DNA of 9,923 nt from Bacteroidales bacterium (GCA_021107685.1 JAIOSH010000133.1:1-9923); one strand, 5' to 3'. Shown: positions 1 through 7,633, counted from the stretch's first letter. The notes: generated from the sequence alone by a model not told the origin. A program made the numbers and translations.

Positions 1-252
1 TCACATTGTCAAGGCCCGTTATACTTGTTAGGGCATCGTTGTACGTAATCCAAAGGTGTCCCCCGATGGAAGTTACATTGTCAAGGCCTATTAAACTTGT
101 CAGGGCATCATTGTGCTTAATCCAAAGGTATCCCCCGATGGAAGTCACATTATCAAGGCCCGTTAAACTGGTTAGGGCATTGGAATACGTAATCTCAATG
201 TGTCCCCCGATGGAAGTCACATTGTCAAGGCCTGTTAAACTGGTCAGAACGG
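1..252 (-). repeat. Tandem 72-bp coding repeats (24-residue leucine-rich-like units)
   Basis: Units begin at 1, 73, 145 and 217, an exact 72-bp period that keeps the reading frame. The units at 1-72 and 73-144 differ at about 9 of 72 positions by hand count; those at 73-144 and 145-216 differ at about 17. The unit from 217 is the first in the protein and diverges after about 36 bp, where it carries a few extra residues (SGNPV). The invariant part of each unit encodes GLDNVTSIGG. The array continues beyond the left edge, so the copy number is unknown. Confidence 0.92.
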
Positions 253-508
253 GATTACCACTATAATCATCACCGATTAAAAGATATCCCCCGAAAGCTG
301 TCAAAACATTTAATCCGTTTAAATTAGTTATGTCATTCCCATTAATCTTAACATTTCCTTCTATTTCTGTACAGTTAGGGTAATTGGTTTGGAAATTGTT
401 GATTTCAGCCTGAGTTGTAAAAGTAATTCCTTCAGGCAGGCAGGATTGGGATAATGCATAAGCATGAAAGATGAAGGTTAGAACAATCAATAAGGTTAAT
501 TTTTTCAT
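1..508 (-). CDS. Secreted leucine-rich-like repeat surface protein, 5' part (3' end beyond window)
   Basis: The frame opens with ATG at 508 and stays open for 169 codons to the left edge, so the C-terminus is missing. Residues 1 to about 21 form a Sec signal peptide (MKKLTLLIVLTF, cut near ALS|Q or AYA|L). A head follows (about 22-60, with 'CLPEGITFTTQAEINNFQ'), and from about residue 61 the chain becomes leucine-rich repeats with the pattern LTSLTGLDNVTSIGG then an alternating strand such as YLWIKHNDA. The period is 24 residues. Such repeats resemble receptor L-domain or leucine-rich solenoids in exported Bacteroidota proteins, which often end in a T9SS sorting domain; that end cannot be seen here. 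The likely role is surface binding or adhesion, by inference only. The gene starts 18 bp after the CotH-domain gene stop, so it is probably the last or a later gene of the same operon. G+C is higher than in the neighbours. Confidence 0.8.
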   Translation of the reverse strand, partial: MKKLTLLIVLTFIFHAYALSQSCLPEGITFTTQAEINNFQTNYPNCTEIEGNVKINGNDITNLNGLNVLTAFGGYLLIGDDYSGNPVLTSLTGLDNVTSIGGHIEITYSNALTSLTGLDNVTSIGGYLWIKHNDALTSLIGLDNVTSIGGHLWITYNDALTSITGLDNV

Positions 509-526
509 AATTGTATTTATTTGTAA

Positions 527-3500
527 CTAATTAATAAATATAATTTTCTTCATCAATGTTTCACCTGAAGAAATAAAAATTAAATAATAAATACCGGGTA
601 AAATATTATCAGGGTGATATTCAAAATTATAAATGCCCTTTGATAACTTTTTTTCATAGATAGTTTCTATTTCCCTGCAATATTTATCCATTAAATACAA
701 TCTTGTTTCACCTGTTTTCTTCTGATTAATACGAATACTAAGTAAGTTTGTAAAAGGATTAGGAAAACAAGATAAAATTTCTTGTTTTTCATTTAAAATA
801 AATTCATAAACTGAATTTGTATCGCATGGAAAAAATGCCTGACCGGGAGAACCCTTAATACAACCTGTTTTCCAATTGCTACCATCATTTAAATCACCAT
901 TATAATCAATTATCTCAATAGTTCTTCCTGTTCCATTAGTATTGGGAGGCCAAGGCGGTTCAGGTGAGTAATAAATTGTTACTATGGGCTGATAGAATTT
1001 ATCAAATAATTGTAATGAATCCCCATTACTACTTAGTCCGAAATTAAATGAACCCAAATAATTTGAAATATCAGGATAAATATTACTAAAATCAAGTGTA
1101 TCCTGTGTCAAAACAAGATATTCTTCAATCTGGAGAATTGTATTTTCAGGAATTTCAAAAATATGTTCGTCCTCATCATCTTTAAATATCCACTTACTCA
1201 TATCAACATTAACAGTATCATTATTAAATAACTCTATCCAGTCGCCTGCATCTGATGCAGTGGATGATCTGTAATTTATTTCCGTAATAATAATCCGGGC
1301 AGGGTTAATACAATTAAAATATGCCTGTCCGGGTGAGCCTCCAAAACATCCCTGTTTCCAATTATTTCCATTGTTCATATCCCCATTATAATCAATTAAT
1401 TCCAAAGTTCTGCCAGAGCCATTAGTTCCGCCGGGCCAGGGCGGGTCAGGAGAATATACCATTAATAAATTCAAATGACCTAAATCATCATAAAGACGTA
1501 ATTGTTCTCCATTACTGCTTAACCCAAAATCAAAAGGTCCAATATAATTTGTTATTTCAGGATAGTGCCATGAAAACTTTCCGGTATCTTGTACCAAAAC
1601 CAAATATTCCTGTGGAGATAATACTGTATTTGCAGGGAACTCAAAAACATGTATATCTTCACTGTCTTTAAATATCCAAGCGCTTAAATCAATAACACTA
1701 GTATCATTATTATAAAGTTCAATCCAGTCATCAGCATTTTGGTTTGGATGTGATTTATAATTTATTTCTGTAATAATAATTTTTGCGGTGTCGGGATATC
1801 CGAAAAAATGTGCAGTAATTGTATCATTTTTATATGAATTAAAATAAATTATTCTGCTTGAATCGCTTAGAGCAGCAGAATCGGAAGTCTCCCAAAAATA
1901 AAAATGATACCCGGGGTTTGGTATGGCTTCAATCTTTACAGGTACTCCGTCAAAATATATACCTGTCCAAAGAGATGTGTCAGGTATAATAGTATTTATT
2001 TTAATTTTTGCAATATTCGGAGTATCAATTCTAAAGGTCAATGTATCCGTTTTAATGAGATCAAATTCTTCAATAATATTTTCGCGTACAAATGCGGGGC
2101 GAATATTTATAAAACTTTTAATCTTAGTATTAATATGATATTGTTCCCATGAGCCGAAATTACCGCCCCATTTTTCTTTATGTCTTTCCATTTCCGGTCT
2201 TAGCCTGTCAACTAAAGTATCAAGATGATATATAAAATTTCCGGGCAAAAAAATCGTGTTCATAAGGTCAGCATACCTGTTAATAAAATAATTCTTAAAT
2301 TCCTGGTTTAAGAGTAATCGCTGAAATATCAATGACGGATAAAACAGAGTATCATTTAAAATTCTTTCAAAAGCATTAACATAAGCATAGTTCCACGACC
2401 AAAACGCCATACTTACATCAACATCAAATAAAATAAAACGCCATTTATAATTATCCGCTTTCCAGAATTTTAAGTTATTTCGGGGCCAATCTGTATTAAT
2501 TATATAAAGTTCTGTTATCATATAATCGCAAAAATTTTCAATATCCAACATTAAATTTACCGAATCATAATTTTCAGTTTTGGATATATCATTGGACGTA
2601 ATAAAATCCATCATAGAGAGAAATTGAATATTTGAACCTTCGACAACTAAAGCTTGTTTTTCTAAAATATCAACATTATCAATAGAAATTCCATGATTAT
2701 TTTGAAGATAGTATTTATCAACCCTTTCACGAATATTAAGTATTCCCCAATAATTACCATTTATAAAAACAAGAGACGGATTGTAATCCATAACATCATT
2801 ATGGGTTTTATTTTGAACCAGCTTATGTATCAAAGGGTCTCTCAAATAGGCTTTGCTAAAATCACTACCGGAATTTCTAAGAAGGATTCTTTTAAAATCG
2901 GAAATATCTTTATCCTTAAATAATTTGTAATCAAATGTTGATTTTCCATATTTTGATTTTGCCAATAATCTGAAACTTTTCAAATTATAAGCCCTTGACC
3001 AGCCACCATGAATTTTCATGCCACATTCCTGTTCAAATACAGGTATTCCATCTTCACGAAAATATTCAATATTAACAGGAATTTCCCAATCATTCCAGAA
3101 ATTTGCTCCATAATAAGGAAAATCGGGTTTTGCATTGGGTCCCATTACATAAATTCCATTGTCCCAGTTCCATAAATTATAAGGGTCTGTGCTTATTGAT
3201 ATTACCGGCAATGAAGATGAATCATTAATAAAATAAGTATTTGTTTGAGTTTCACCGGGTAAATAATTATCTTTAAACGCCCTTGCACGAATTACAGTTG
3301 TAGAATCAAAATTTATTGCATCTAAGTAAATACAGGAAGTATCTGTCGGGATACTGCCATCTTTTGTATATCTTATTATTAATGATGTATCAAATATATT
3401 TAAAAAAATATTTTGGTCTGAAGAATAAAAACCTGAATTTAATGAAAATACAGGAGTTTGCTCAACAACACCATCATAAGTAAGCGAATTATTATTTGAT

Positions 3501-4555
3501 GTTCCCGGACTAGGTTGTCCGAAATATTTTATAACATAAGATCCATCAGGATAATTACCGGCAGAAGTATTAAGTTGTAAATAAGGAATATTAAGCTCTT
3601 CAATAGTATTTCCCAAACTATCGGAAAGAATTATCAATTGGTCATTATCGGAAATTTTAAAATTAGTATGAACAAGCAAATTATCGGCATAAAACCACTC
3701 AGGTATAGGATTGAAGAATGTTGAAGAATCATTAATACTAACGGAAAAAAAAGGAATCAGAGACATATCATTATCACACCAGTAATTATGTGCCTGAATA
3801 GTAAGTACATTTGTGCCATTTAAAATTAATGACTTTAATTTTTCAGAAGTAATATTAAATGATTCAGGGAGACCTCCCTGGTACATTTGTGCTTCATGGG
3901 GACTAAAGGCAGCAGCATTAAAAGGCGGTACTTTTCCGTCATTAACCATATTGCCTCTTACAATTTCCTTTCCATTCAAATAAGCTACAAAACCATCATC
4001 ATAATCAATATGCAAAACAGCATTTGTAATCTTACTTGTATCAGGAATCGTAAATTTTTTCCGGATATAAACCGATAACAGGGTATCACAGATTATTGTA
4101 TTATCATCACCATCGCCAAACCCAAAGCCTCCTATTCCATCCTGCCATAAAGAATCATTATAGGATATATGTGTCCAGTCGGGATCGGGTTCTGCAACAG
4201 GATTTAAATATTTAAAAGTATCCTCGGTAAAAATAATTGTTTCCCAATGATCAATTACTTGCTTCCTGTTTTTACCGGATACAAAAAAAGTAAGAAACGA
4301 ATTAGCGGAAATACTTATATCAGGAAACTGCCATTTATATATATTTGCAGTGTCATCACTTATAAAAAAATTATTTAAGCTGACTATGGAATCATCAGTA
4401 TTATAAAGTTCAATCCAATCCTCTGCATCACCATCTTCATCAAATAAAGTTGAAAAATTTCTATGACATATTTCATTAATTACAACCTGGGCTTTAGTTG
4501 TAATTATACAGGATACAAGTAAAAATAAAATTAAAAATTTAAAATTAAATTTCAT
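527..4555 (-). CDS. T9SS-exported CotH-kinase-domain protein with lamin-tail domains
   Basis: This is a 1342-residue exported multidomain protein. Residues 1-22 form a signal peptide ending TTKA|Q; an LVSC at 13-16 could alternatively act as a lipobox. A lamin-tail domain is split into about 24-95 (INEI, DWIELYN) and 292-355 (LVHTNFKIS, SPGTSN), with a galactose-binding-like jelly roll between them (about 105-275; GGFGFGDGDDN, DDGFVAYLNGKEI). A chitobiase C-terminal-like segment lies at 367-443 (RYTKDGSIPT). The CotH kinase domain, about 449-790, has HGGWSRAYNLKSFR (516-529, K526 the likely ATP lysine), NTDWPRNN with candidate catalytic D689, and FDVD with candidate metal ligands D711/D713. 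A divergent InlB-like repeat is at about 848-918, two further lamin-tail domains at 924-1081 and 1086-1244, and a type A T9SS sorting domain at about 1262-1342 (CFPNPFTN, KGIYNFEY, GIYYL). CotH of Bacillus phosphorylates spore-coat proteins; the substrate here is unknown. It starts 13 bp after the phosphatase gene. Confidence 0.93.
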   Translation of the reverse strand: MKFNFKFLILFLLVSCIITTKAQVVINEICHRNFSTLFDEDGDAEDWIELYNTDDSIVSLNNFFISDDTANIYKWQFPDISISANSFLTFFVSGKNRKQVIDHWETIIFTEDTFKYLNPVAEPDPDWTHISYNDSLWQDGIGGFGFGDGDDNTIICDTLLSVYIRKKFTIPDTSKITNAVLHIDYDDGFVAYLNGKEIVRGNMVNDGKVPPFNAAAFSPHEAQMYQGGLPESFNITSEKLKSLILNGTNVLTIQAHNYWCDNDMSLIPFFSVSINDSSTFFNPIPEWFYADNLLVHTNFKISDNDQLIILSDSLGNTIEELNIPYLQLNTSAGNYPDGSYVIKYFGQPSPGTSNNNSLTYDGVVEQTPVFSLNSGFYSSDQNIFLNIFDTSLIIRYTKDGSIPTDTSCIYLDAINFDSTTVIRARAFKDNYLPGETQTNTYFINDSSSLPVISISTDPYNLWNWDNGIYVMGPNAKPDFPYYGANFWNDWEIPVNIEYFREDGIPVFEQECGMKIHGGWSRAYNLKSFRLLAKSKYGKSTFDYKLFKDKDISDFKRILLRNSGSDFSKAYLRDPLIHKLVQNKTHNDVMDYNPSLVFINGNYWGILNIRERVDKYYLQNNHGISIDNVDILEKQALVVEGSNIQFLSMMDFITSNDISKTENYDSVNLMLDIENFCDYMITELYIINTDWPRNNLKFWKADNYKWRFILFDVDVSMAFWSWNYAYVNAFERILNDTLFYPSLIFQRLLLNQEFKNYFINRYADLMNTIFLPGNFIYHLDTLVDRLRPEMERHKEKWGGNFGSWEQYHINTKIKSFINIRPAFVRENIIEEFDLIKTDTLTFRIDTPNIAKIKINTIIPDTSLWTGIYFDGVPVKIEAIPNPGYHFYFWETSDSAALSDSSRIIYFNSYKNDTITAHFFGYPDTAKIIITEINYKSHPNQNADDWIELYNNDTSVIDLSAWIFKDSEDIHVFEFPANTVLSPQEYLVLVQDTGKFSWHYPEITNYIGPFDFGLSSNGEQLRLYDDLGHLNLLMVYSPDPPWPGGTNGSGRTLELIDYNGDMNNGNNWKQGCFGGSPGQAYFNCINPARIIITEINYRSSTASDAGDWIELFNNDTVNVDMSKWIFKDDEDEHIFEIPENTILQIEEYLVLTQDTLDFSNIYPDISNYLGSFNFGLSSNGDSLQLFDKFYQPIVTIYYSPEPPWPPNTNGTGRTIEIIDYNGDLNDGSNWKTGCIKGSPGQAFFPCDTNSVYEFILNEKQEILSCFPNPFTNLLSIRINQKKTGETRLYLMDKYCREIETIYEKKLSKGIYNFEYHPDNILPGIYYLIFISSGETLMKKIIFIN
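824..1786 (-). repeat. Tandem duplicated lamin-tail domain coding units
   Basis: Residues 924-1081 (1313-1786) and 1086-1244 (824-1300) of the CotH-domain protein are two copies of one domain of about 158 residues. By hand alignment about 98 positions are identical, roughly 62%. Shared landmarks are IIITEINY, DWIEL, WIFKD, EYLVL, FGLSSNG, PPWP, GRT, IDYNGD and GSPGQA. The identity is far higher than between these copies and the N-terminal lamin-tail domain, which points to a duplication inside this gene. Confidence 0.88.
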
Positions 4556-4568
4556 TGATTATTGTTAA

Positions 4569-5672
4569 TTAATTTGATGAAATATTTGACTGGTTAATAA
4601 ATTTATAAAAAATCTCAGTGTTTTCATAAACACCGATAAAATTTTCCGCACCCGGACCAAAAGCAAAAACCGGCACCATAACGGCAGTATGCTCGTCAGA
4701 AGCAAAAGCCCCTTCAATTGTATTTAAAGTTAAATCACCATCTATCAAACAAAATCCACCTGTTTCGTGGTCGGCTGTGATAACAATTAAAGTATTTCCA
4801 TTTTGTTCAGCAAAATCCAATGCTAAACCTATTGCTTTATTAAAATCCAACATTTCGGCTATCATATAATTCTGGTCATTATCATGACAAGCCCAATCAA
4901 TCTGCGCACCTTCAATCATTAAAAAAAATCCTTTAGGATTATTGCTAAGTATTTTCAAAGCTAATTGAGTTGCAATAGAAAGCATATTACCACGTCCATC
5001 CAACATACTTGGTGGTTTTTCTTCAGCAATTAATGCTGCAACTTTACCAGAATTAATATTTGAAACATTGTCTAAATTATACAATACATGATAATCATTT
5101 GCTAATATAGTATCTATTAAATTTAAACCATCAATTCTATTATCAAAATTTTTTCTTCCTCCTCCAATAAAAACATCTATATCTGTTTTCATTAAATCAC
5201 AGGCTATGTTTTCATATTCATACCTGTTAATTTGATGTGCGTAAAAAGCCGCAGGAGTAGCACCTGTAATTCGGTCTGTTGTAACAATACCTGTTGAATA
5301 TCCATTGTCTTCCAATATTTCAATAATACTAAGTACAGGATTTCCATTTGCATCAACCCCTACTGAACCATTATTTGCTTTATGCCCGGTAGATAGAGCA
5401 GTACCACTTGCACCTGAGTCTGTAACATATTCATCTGCCGAGCTGGTTTTTGTTAATCCTATATATTTACACTTGCTCATATTTATTTCATCATTATTTA
5501 CAGTCATAGCACCTGTTATTTGACTTAATCCCATTCCATCTCCAATAAGGAAAATAATATTTTTTGGTTTTGAATTATCATTTTCAATAATAACAGGTTC
5601 ATACTTGATGTTTTTTTCTTTATTGCATGAAAATATTATCAGAACACATAAAAAAATCAGATACTTTTTCAT
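4569..5672 (-). CDS. Alkaline phosphatase, PhoA family, lipoprotein
   Basis: This metal-dependent phosphomonoesterase of 367 residues hydrolyses phosphate esters in the periplasm or at the cell surface. I start it at ATG 5672 (an in-frame ATG at 5675 is equivalent) because MKKYLIFLCVLIIFSC is a lipoprotein signal with acylated Cys16. A longer frame from 5759 would place 29 unlikely residues in front and swallow the candidate promoter. Metal and catalytic residues, numbered from ATG 5672, are all present: D45 (FLIGDGMG), nucleophile S86 (TDSGASGTALSTG), T139 (GATPAAF), R150, E254 (IEGAQIDW), D259, H263, D301-H302 (TADHETGGF) and H328 (DEHTAV). It is shorter than E. coli PhoA (471 residues), as is common in lipoprotein members without the large insertions. 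It heads the putative operon; the CotH-domain gene follows after 13 bp. Confidence 0.95.
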   Translation of the reverse strand: MKKYLIFLCVLIIFSCNKEKNIKYEPVIIENDNSKPKNIIFLIGDGMGLSQITGAMTVNNDEINMSKCKYIGLTKTSSADEYVTDSGASGTALSTGHKANNGSVGVDANGNPVLSIIEILEDNGYSTGIVTTDRITGATPAAFYAHQINRYEYENIACDLMKTDIDVFIGGGRKNFDNRIDGLNLIDTILANDYHVLYNLDNVSNINSGKVAALIAEEKPPSMLDGRGNMLSIATQLALKILSNNPKGFFLMIEGAQIDWACHDNDQNYMIAEMLDFNKAIGLALDFAEQNGNTLIVITADHETGGFCLIDGDLTLNTIEGAFASDEHTAVMVPVFAFGPGAENFIGVYENTEIFYKFINQSNISSN

Positions 5673-5729
5673 CATATTAGTTGAATTAATTTTACAAACT
5701 GTAAAATTAATTATATAAATGGAATTATT

Positions 5730-5737
5730 CAAATTTA
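5730..5737 (-). promoter_or_regulatory. Candidate Bacteroidota -7 box for the phosphatase operon
   Basis: The minus strand reads TAAATTTG, a full match to the TAnnTTTG -7 element of Bacteroidota housekeeping promoters. It lies 58 bp upstream of ATG 5672, implying a leader of about 50 nt. I see no convincing -33 TTTG at the usual distance. In this AT-rich DNA such matches arise often by chance. Confidence 0.35.
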
Positions 5738-5792
5738 TATTTTTCTTGTAAAAAAACACTTGAAGAGTATGAAAGGAAGTTGTGAAAAATTT

Positions 5793-5819
5793 AGATTTAA
5801 GAATTGAGATTTAGGAATT
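5793..5819. repeat. Short tandem duplication of 13 bp
   Basis: AGATTTAAGAATT (5793-5805) is followed after one base by AGATTTAGGAATT (5807-5819), a single mismatch. It lies in the gap between the methyltransferase stop and the phosphatase promoter region. No function is evident. Confidence 0.7.
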
Positions 5820-5829
5820 AATTTTTGCT

Positions 5830-6558
5830 TTATAATGCAGCTTTTGATCTTATAGTATTAATAAAAATTTTCCCTATTGCTGATAAAGCACTAAAAAATT
5901 CAGATGTGTGAGAGCGTTCAGGGAAAATTTTTCTAACCATTGATTCGTCCCAAAAGGTTGTAAAATATATTAAATAGGCAGGATCAGTCGGATTAACCAT
6001 ATAATCAATTTTATCTTTCCATTCATATCTAACAGTTACAAGATTCATATTGGTTTGCCGAAGAATTTTATATCCAACTGAAACTTTTGGTAAATATGTT
6101 AAAAACAAGTACCCGAAATCCATATATGTTTTAAACCATACTTTTTCTTTTTCAACTAAAACCAATTTACCGTCAATTTCAAGAATTACCCATTTATGAG
6201 ATTTTTTTGGGAACAAATATTCGCCAATAAGTGAAGGAACCTCAATATATCCCCGCTTTGAAACTCTTTCCTGCTCTTTTAGAAATTTATGCGGATTTTC
6301 GACATGCTCTAATACCTGGTTGCAAATTGAATAATCGAACTCCTTATCTTTAAATGGCATATTTTCCCCATCAGCTTGAATAAATTTTTGATTTTTTAAA
6401 ACCTTTTTATCTGTTTTACGATGGTAATTCACATCCACAAACTTATCAACAACTACATTTGTTCTGGGATGTGGATTAAAACCGCCTCTAACTTCAACAA
6501 CATAATCTGATTTTTTAATTGATAAATCAAATCTTGATTTTGGATTTCTTGTTTTCAT
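5830..6558 (-). CDS. Class I SAM-dependent methyltransferase
   Basis: This 242-residue cytosolic enzyme belongs to the Methyltransf_11-like superfamily. The SAM-binding motif I region is VVEVRGGFNPHPRTN (20-34), a variant of the usual E-x-G-x-G loop with Arg at the first glycine position. An acidic residue follows in VDKFVDVNYH (37-46). The second binding segment is FIQADGENMPFKDKEFDYSI (59-78), and motif post-I is NQVLEHVENP (80-89), typical of methyltransferases that act on small molecules, quinones or lipids. The C-terminal half (about 110-242) is aromatic and basic (KWVILEIDGKLVL, YLIYFTTFWDE) and probably forms the substrate cap. No signal peptide is seen. The substrate cannot be told from the sequence, and the neighbours, phosphatase and transketolase, do not suggest one. 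Gaps of 157 bp to the phosphatase start and 178 bp to the transketolase stop suggest it is transcribed on its own. Confidence 0.85.
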   Translation of the reverse strand: MKTRNPKSRFDLSIKKSDYVVEVRGGFNPHPRTNVVVDKFVDVNYHRKTDKKVLKNQKFIQADGENMPFKDKEFDYSICNQVLEHVENPHKFLKEQERVSKRGYIEVPSLIGEYLFPKKSHKWVILEIDGKLVLVEKEKVWFKTYMDFGYLFLTYLPKVSVGYKILRQTNMNLVTVRYEWKDKIDYMVNPTDPAYLIYFTTFWDESMVRKIFPERSHTSEFFSALSAIGKIFINTIRSKAAL

Positions 6559-6736
6559 CCCAAAAAATTTATATTAATAAAGAATAAAATGTTAGTAATA
6601 CTATATTCTTTATTATTATAAATAGTAACCTTGATTTATATAGATTTTTATCAATTAATAATGTCTGATAAATTTTGAACTGAGTAGGAAACAGAGCATT
6701 TAGCAGTTTTTTAAAAAGATTTGAAACATTTGCATA
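6559..6736. other. Intergenic gap between transketolase and methyltransferase genes
   Basis: These 178 bp are very AT-rich with no credible frame and no GC-cored terminator. A 7-bp TTTATCA/TGATAAA inverted repeat (6647-6653 with 6666-6672) is present but not followed by a T-run on the minus strand. The methyltransferase promoter is presumably here, though I see no TAnnTTTG match. Confidence 0.5.
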
Positions 6737-7567
6737 TTATTTCATCTGCCTGATAAAATCCTCTGCCTGCTCTTTTGAAGGTACTTTTCCATGCCATTCA
6801 TAATTATTTTCTATGCTTTTAACTCCTTTTCCCATTTTTGTTTTAGCAATAATTACAGACGGCTTTCCTTTATATTGTTTTGCTTCATTGTAGGCATTTA
6901 TAATTTCAAGATGGTCATTACCATTACATTTTATAACATTCCATCCGAAAGAATTCCATTTATCTGTTAGAGGTTCCAATTCCATAACATCTGAAGTTTT
7001 ACCGTCAATTTGCACATAATTCCTGTCAATTAGAGCTATTAAATTGTCCAAATTAAAATTTCCTGCACTCATAGCAGCTTCCCACACCGAACCTTCCTGT
7101 AATTCACCATCACCTAAAATGCAGTAAACCTTCCATGATTTATTATCCATCTTAGCGGCAAGAGCCATTCCAACTGCAACTGATAATCCCTGACCTAATG
7201 AACCTGCCGATAATTCTATACCGGGCAATTTGTGGTCTCTTCCCGGATGTCCCTGTAATCTTGAGCCTAATTTCCTTAAAGTTAGTAGTTCTTCTTTGGG
7301 AAAATATCCTGCATGAGCCAAACTAGTATAAAGAACAGGTGCAACATGACCGATTGATAATATAAGGCGATCTCTTTCTTCCCATGTTGGTTCTTGAGGT
7401 TTATGATTTAATACATTAAAATAAAGAACAGTAAAAACATCTGTCAATCCTAATGAACCGCCTGTATGACCGGAACCCGCTTCTGCCAGACTTCTTATTA
7501 TATCAATACGGATTTCTTTGGAAATCTTTTCTAATTTTTGTATAGAACTTATTTTTTTGAATTTCAT
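6737..7567 (-). CDS. Transketolase, N-terminal subunit
   Basis: This is the thiamine-diphosphate-binding half of a split transketolase (pentose phosphate pathway; transfers two-carbon ketol units). It has 276 residues from ATG 7567. I prefer this start because the longer frame (7612) begins inside the upstream gene's terminator and because a -7 box sits 28 bp upstream. Visible motifs are GSGHTGGSLG with H34, LSIGHVAPVLY with H74, GHPGRDHKLPG with H107, and the TPP/metal motif GDGELQEG (142-149) ending at DRN with N173, then KTKMGKGV. The SKGH lysine of many relatives is isoleucine here. Full-length enzymes are about 650 residues; this chain stops cleanly at the usual end of the N-terminal subunit, so it is a natural half and not a truncation. 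The C-terminal subunit, often directly downstream, is absent; a methyltransferase follows instead, so it must be encoded elsewhere. Confidence 0.93.
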   Translation of the reverse strand: MKFKKISSIQKLEKISKEIRIDIIRSLAEAGSGHTGGSLGLTDVFTVLYFNVLNHKPQEPTWEERDRLILSIGHVAPVLYTSLAHAGYFPKEELLTLRKLGSRLQGHPGRDHKLPGIELSAGSLGQGLSVAVGMALAAKMDNKSWKVYCILGDGELQEGSVWEAAMSAGNFNLDNLIALIDRNYVQIDGKTSDVMELEPLTDKWNSFGWNVIKCNGNDHLEIINAYNEAKQYKGKPSVIIAKTKMGKGVKSIENNYEWHGKVPSKEQAEDFIRQMK

Positions 7568-7594
7568 TTTATAATATTCTTTTTTATTCAAAAG

Positions 7595-7602
7595 CAAAAT
7601 TA
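7595..7602 (-). promoter_or_regulatory. Candidate -7 box for the transketolase gene
   Basis: The minus strand reads TAATTTTG, matching TAnnTTTG, 28 bp upstream of ATG 7567 and just after the terminator of the preceding gene. This gives a leader of about 20 nt and supports the shorter start. No clear -33 element is visible; that position falls in the terminator stem. Confidence 0.45.
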
Positions 7603-7633
7603 AAAAAACCACCGTTTTATTGGTGGTTTTTTT
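7602..7633 (-). terminator. Rho-independent terminator after the 179-residue barrel gene
   Basis: A CCACC/GGTGG stem (7609-7613 with 7622-7626) has an 8-nt loop, and A and T runs on either side extend the pairing to 12 bp. Read on the minus strand it ends in a T-run, 22 bp past the barrel gene stop at 7655. The symmetric A/T tracts mean it could also act on the plus strand. Confidence 0.85.

Noticed and set aside
6..266. Plus-strand open frame of 86 codons with repeated PPMEVTLSRPVKLVRA units
   Set aside because: It is the antisense shadow of the 72-bp repeats. The minus frame has a signal peptide and a sensible leucine-rich-like repeat pattern, the plus frame has neither.
1904..4078. Plus-strand open frames of 63-82 codons inside the CotH-domain gene
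   Set aside because: They are short, overlap one another, and lie opposite a long gene with recognisable domains; none shows a signal or motif of its own.
5673..5759. N-terminal extension of the phosphatase to an ATG at 5759
   Set aside because: The extra 29 residues precede a clear lipoprotein signal and would cover the candidate -7 box at 5730-5737.
6647..6672. TTTATCA/TGATAAA inverted repeat as a terminator
   Set aside because: Seven-base stem with one C-G pair, a 12-base loop, and no T-run after it on the minus strand; easily formed by chance in this AT-rich DNA.
7568..7612. Longer transketolase start at 7612
   Set aside because: The codon lies inside the hairpin terminator of the upstream gene and upstream of the candidate -7 box; the extra 15 residues match nothing in the family.
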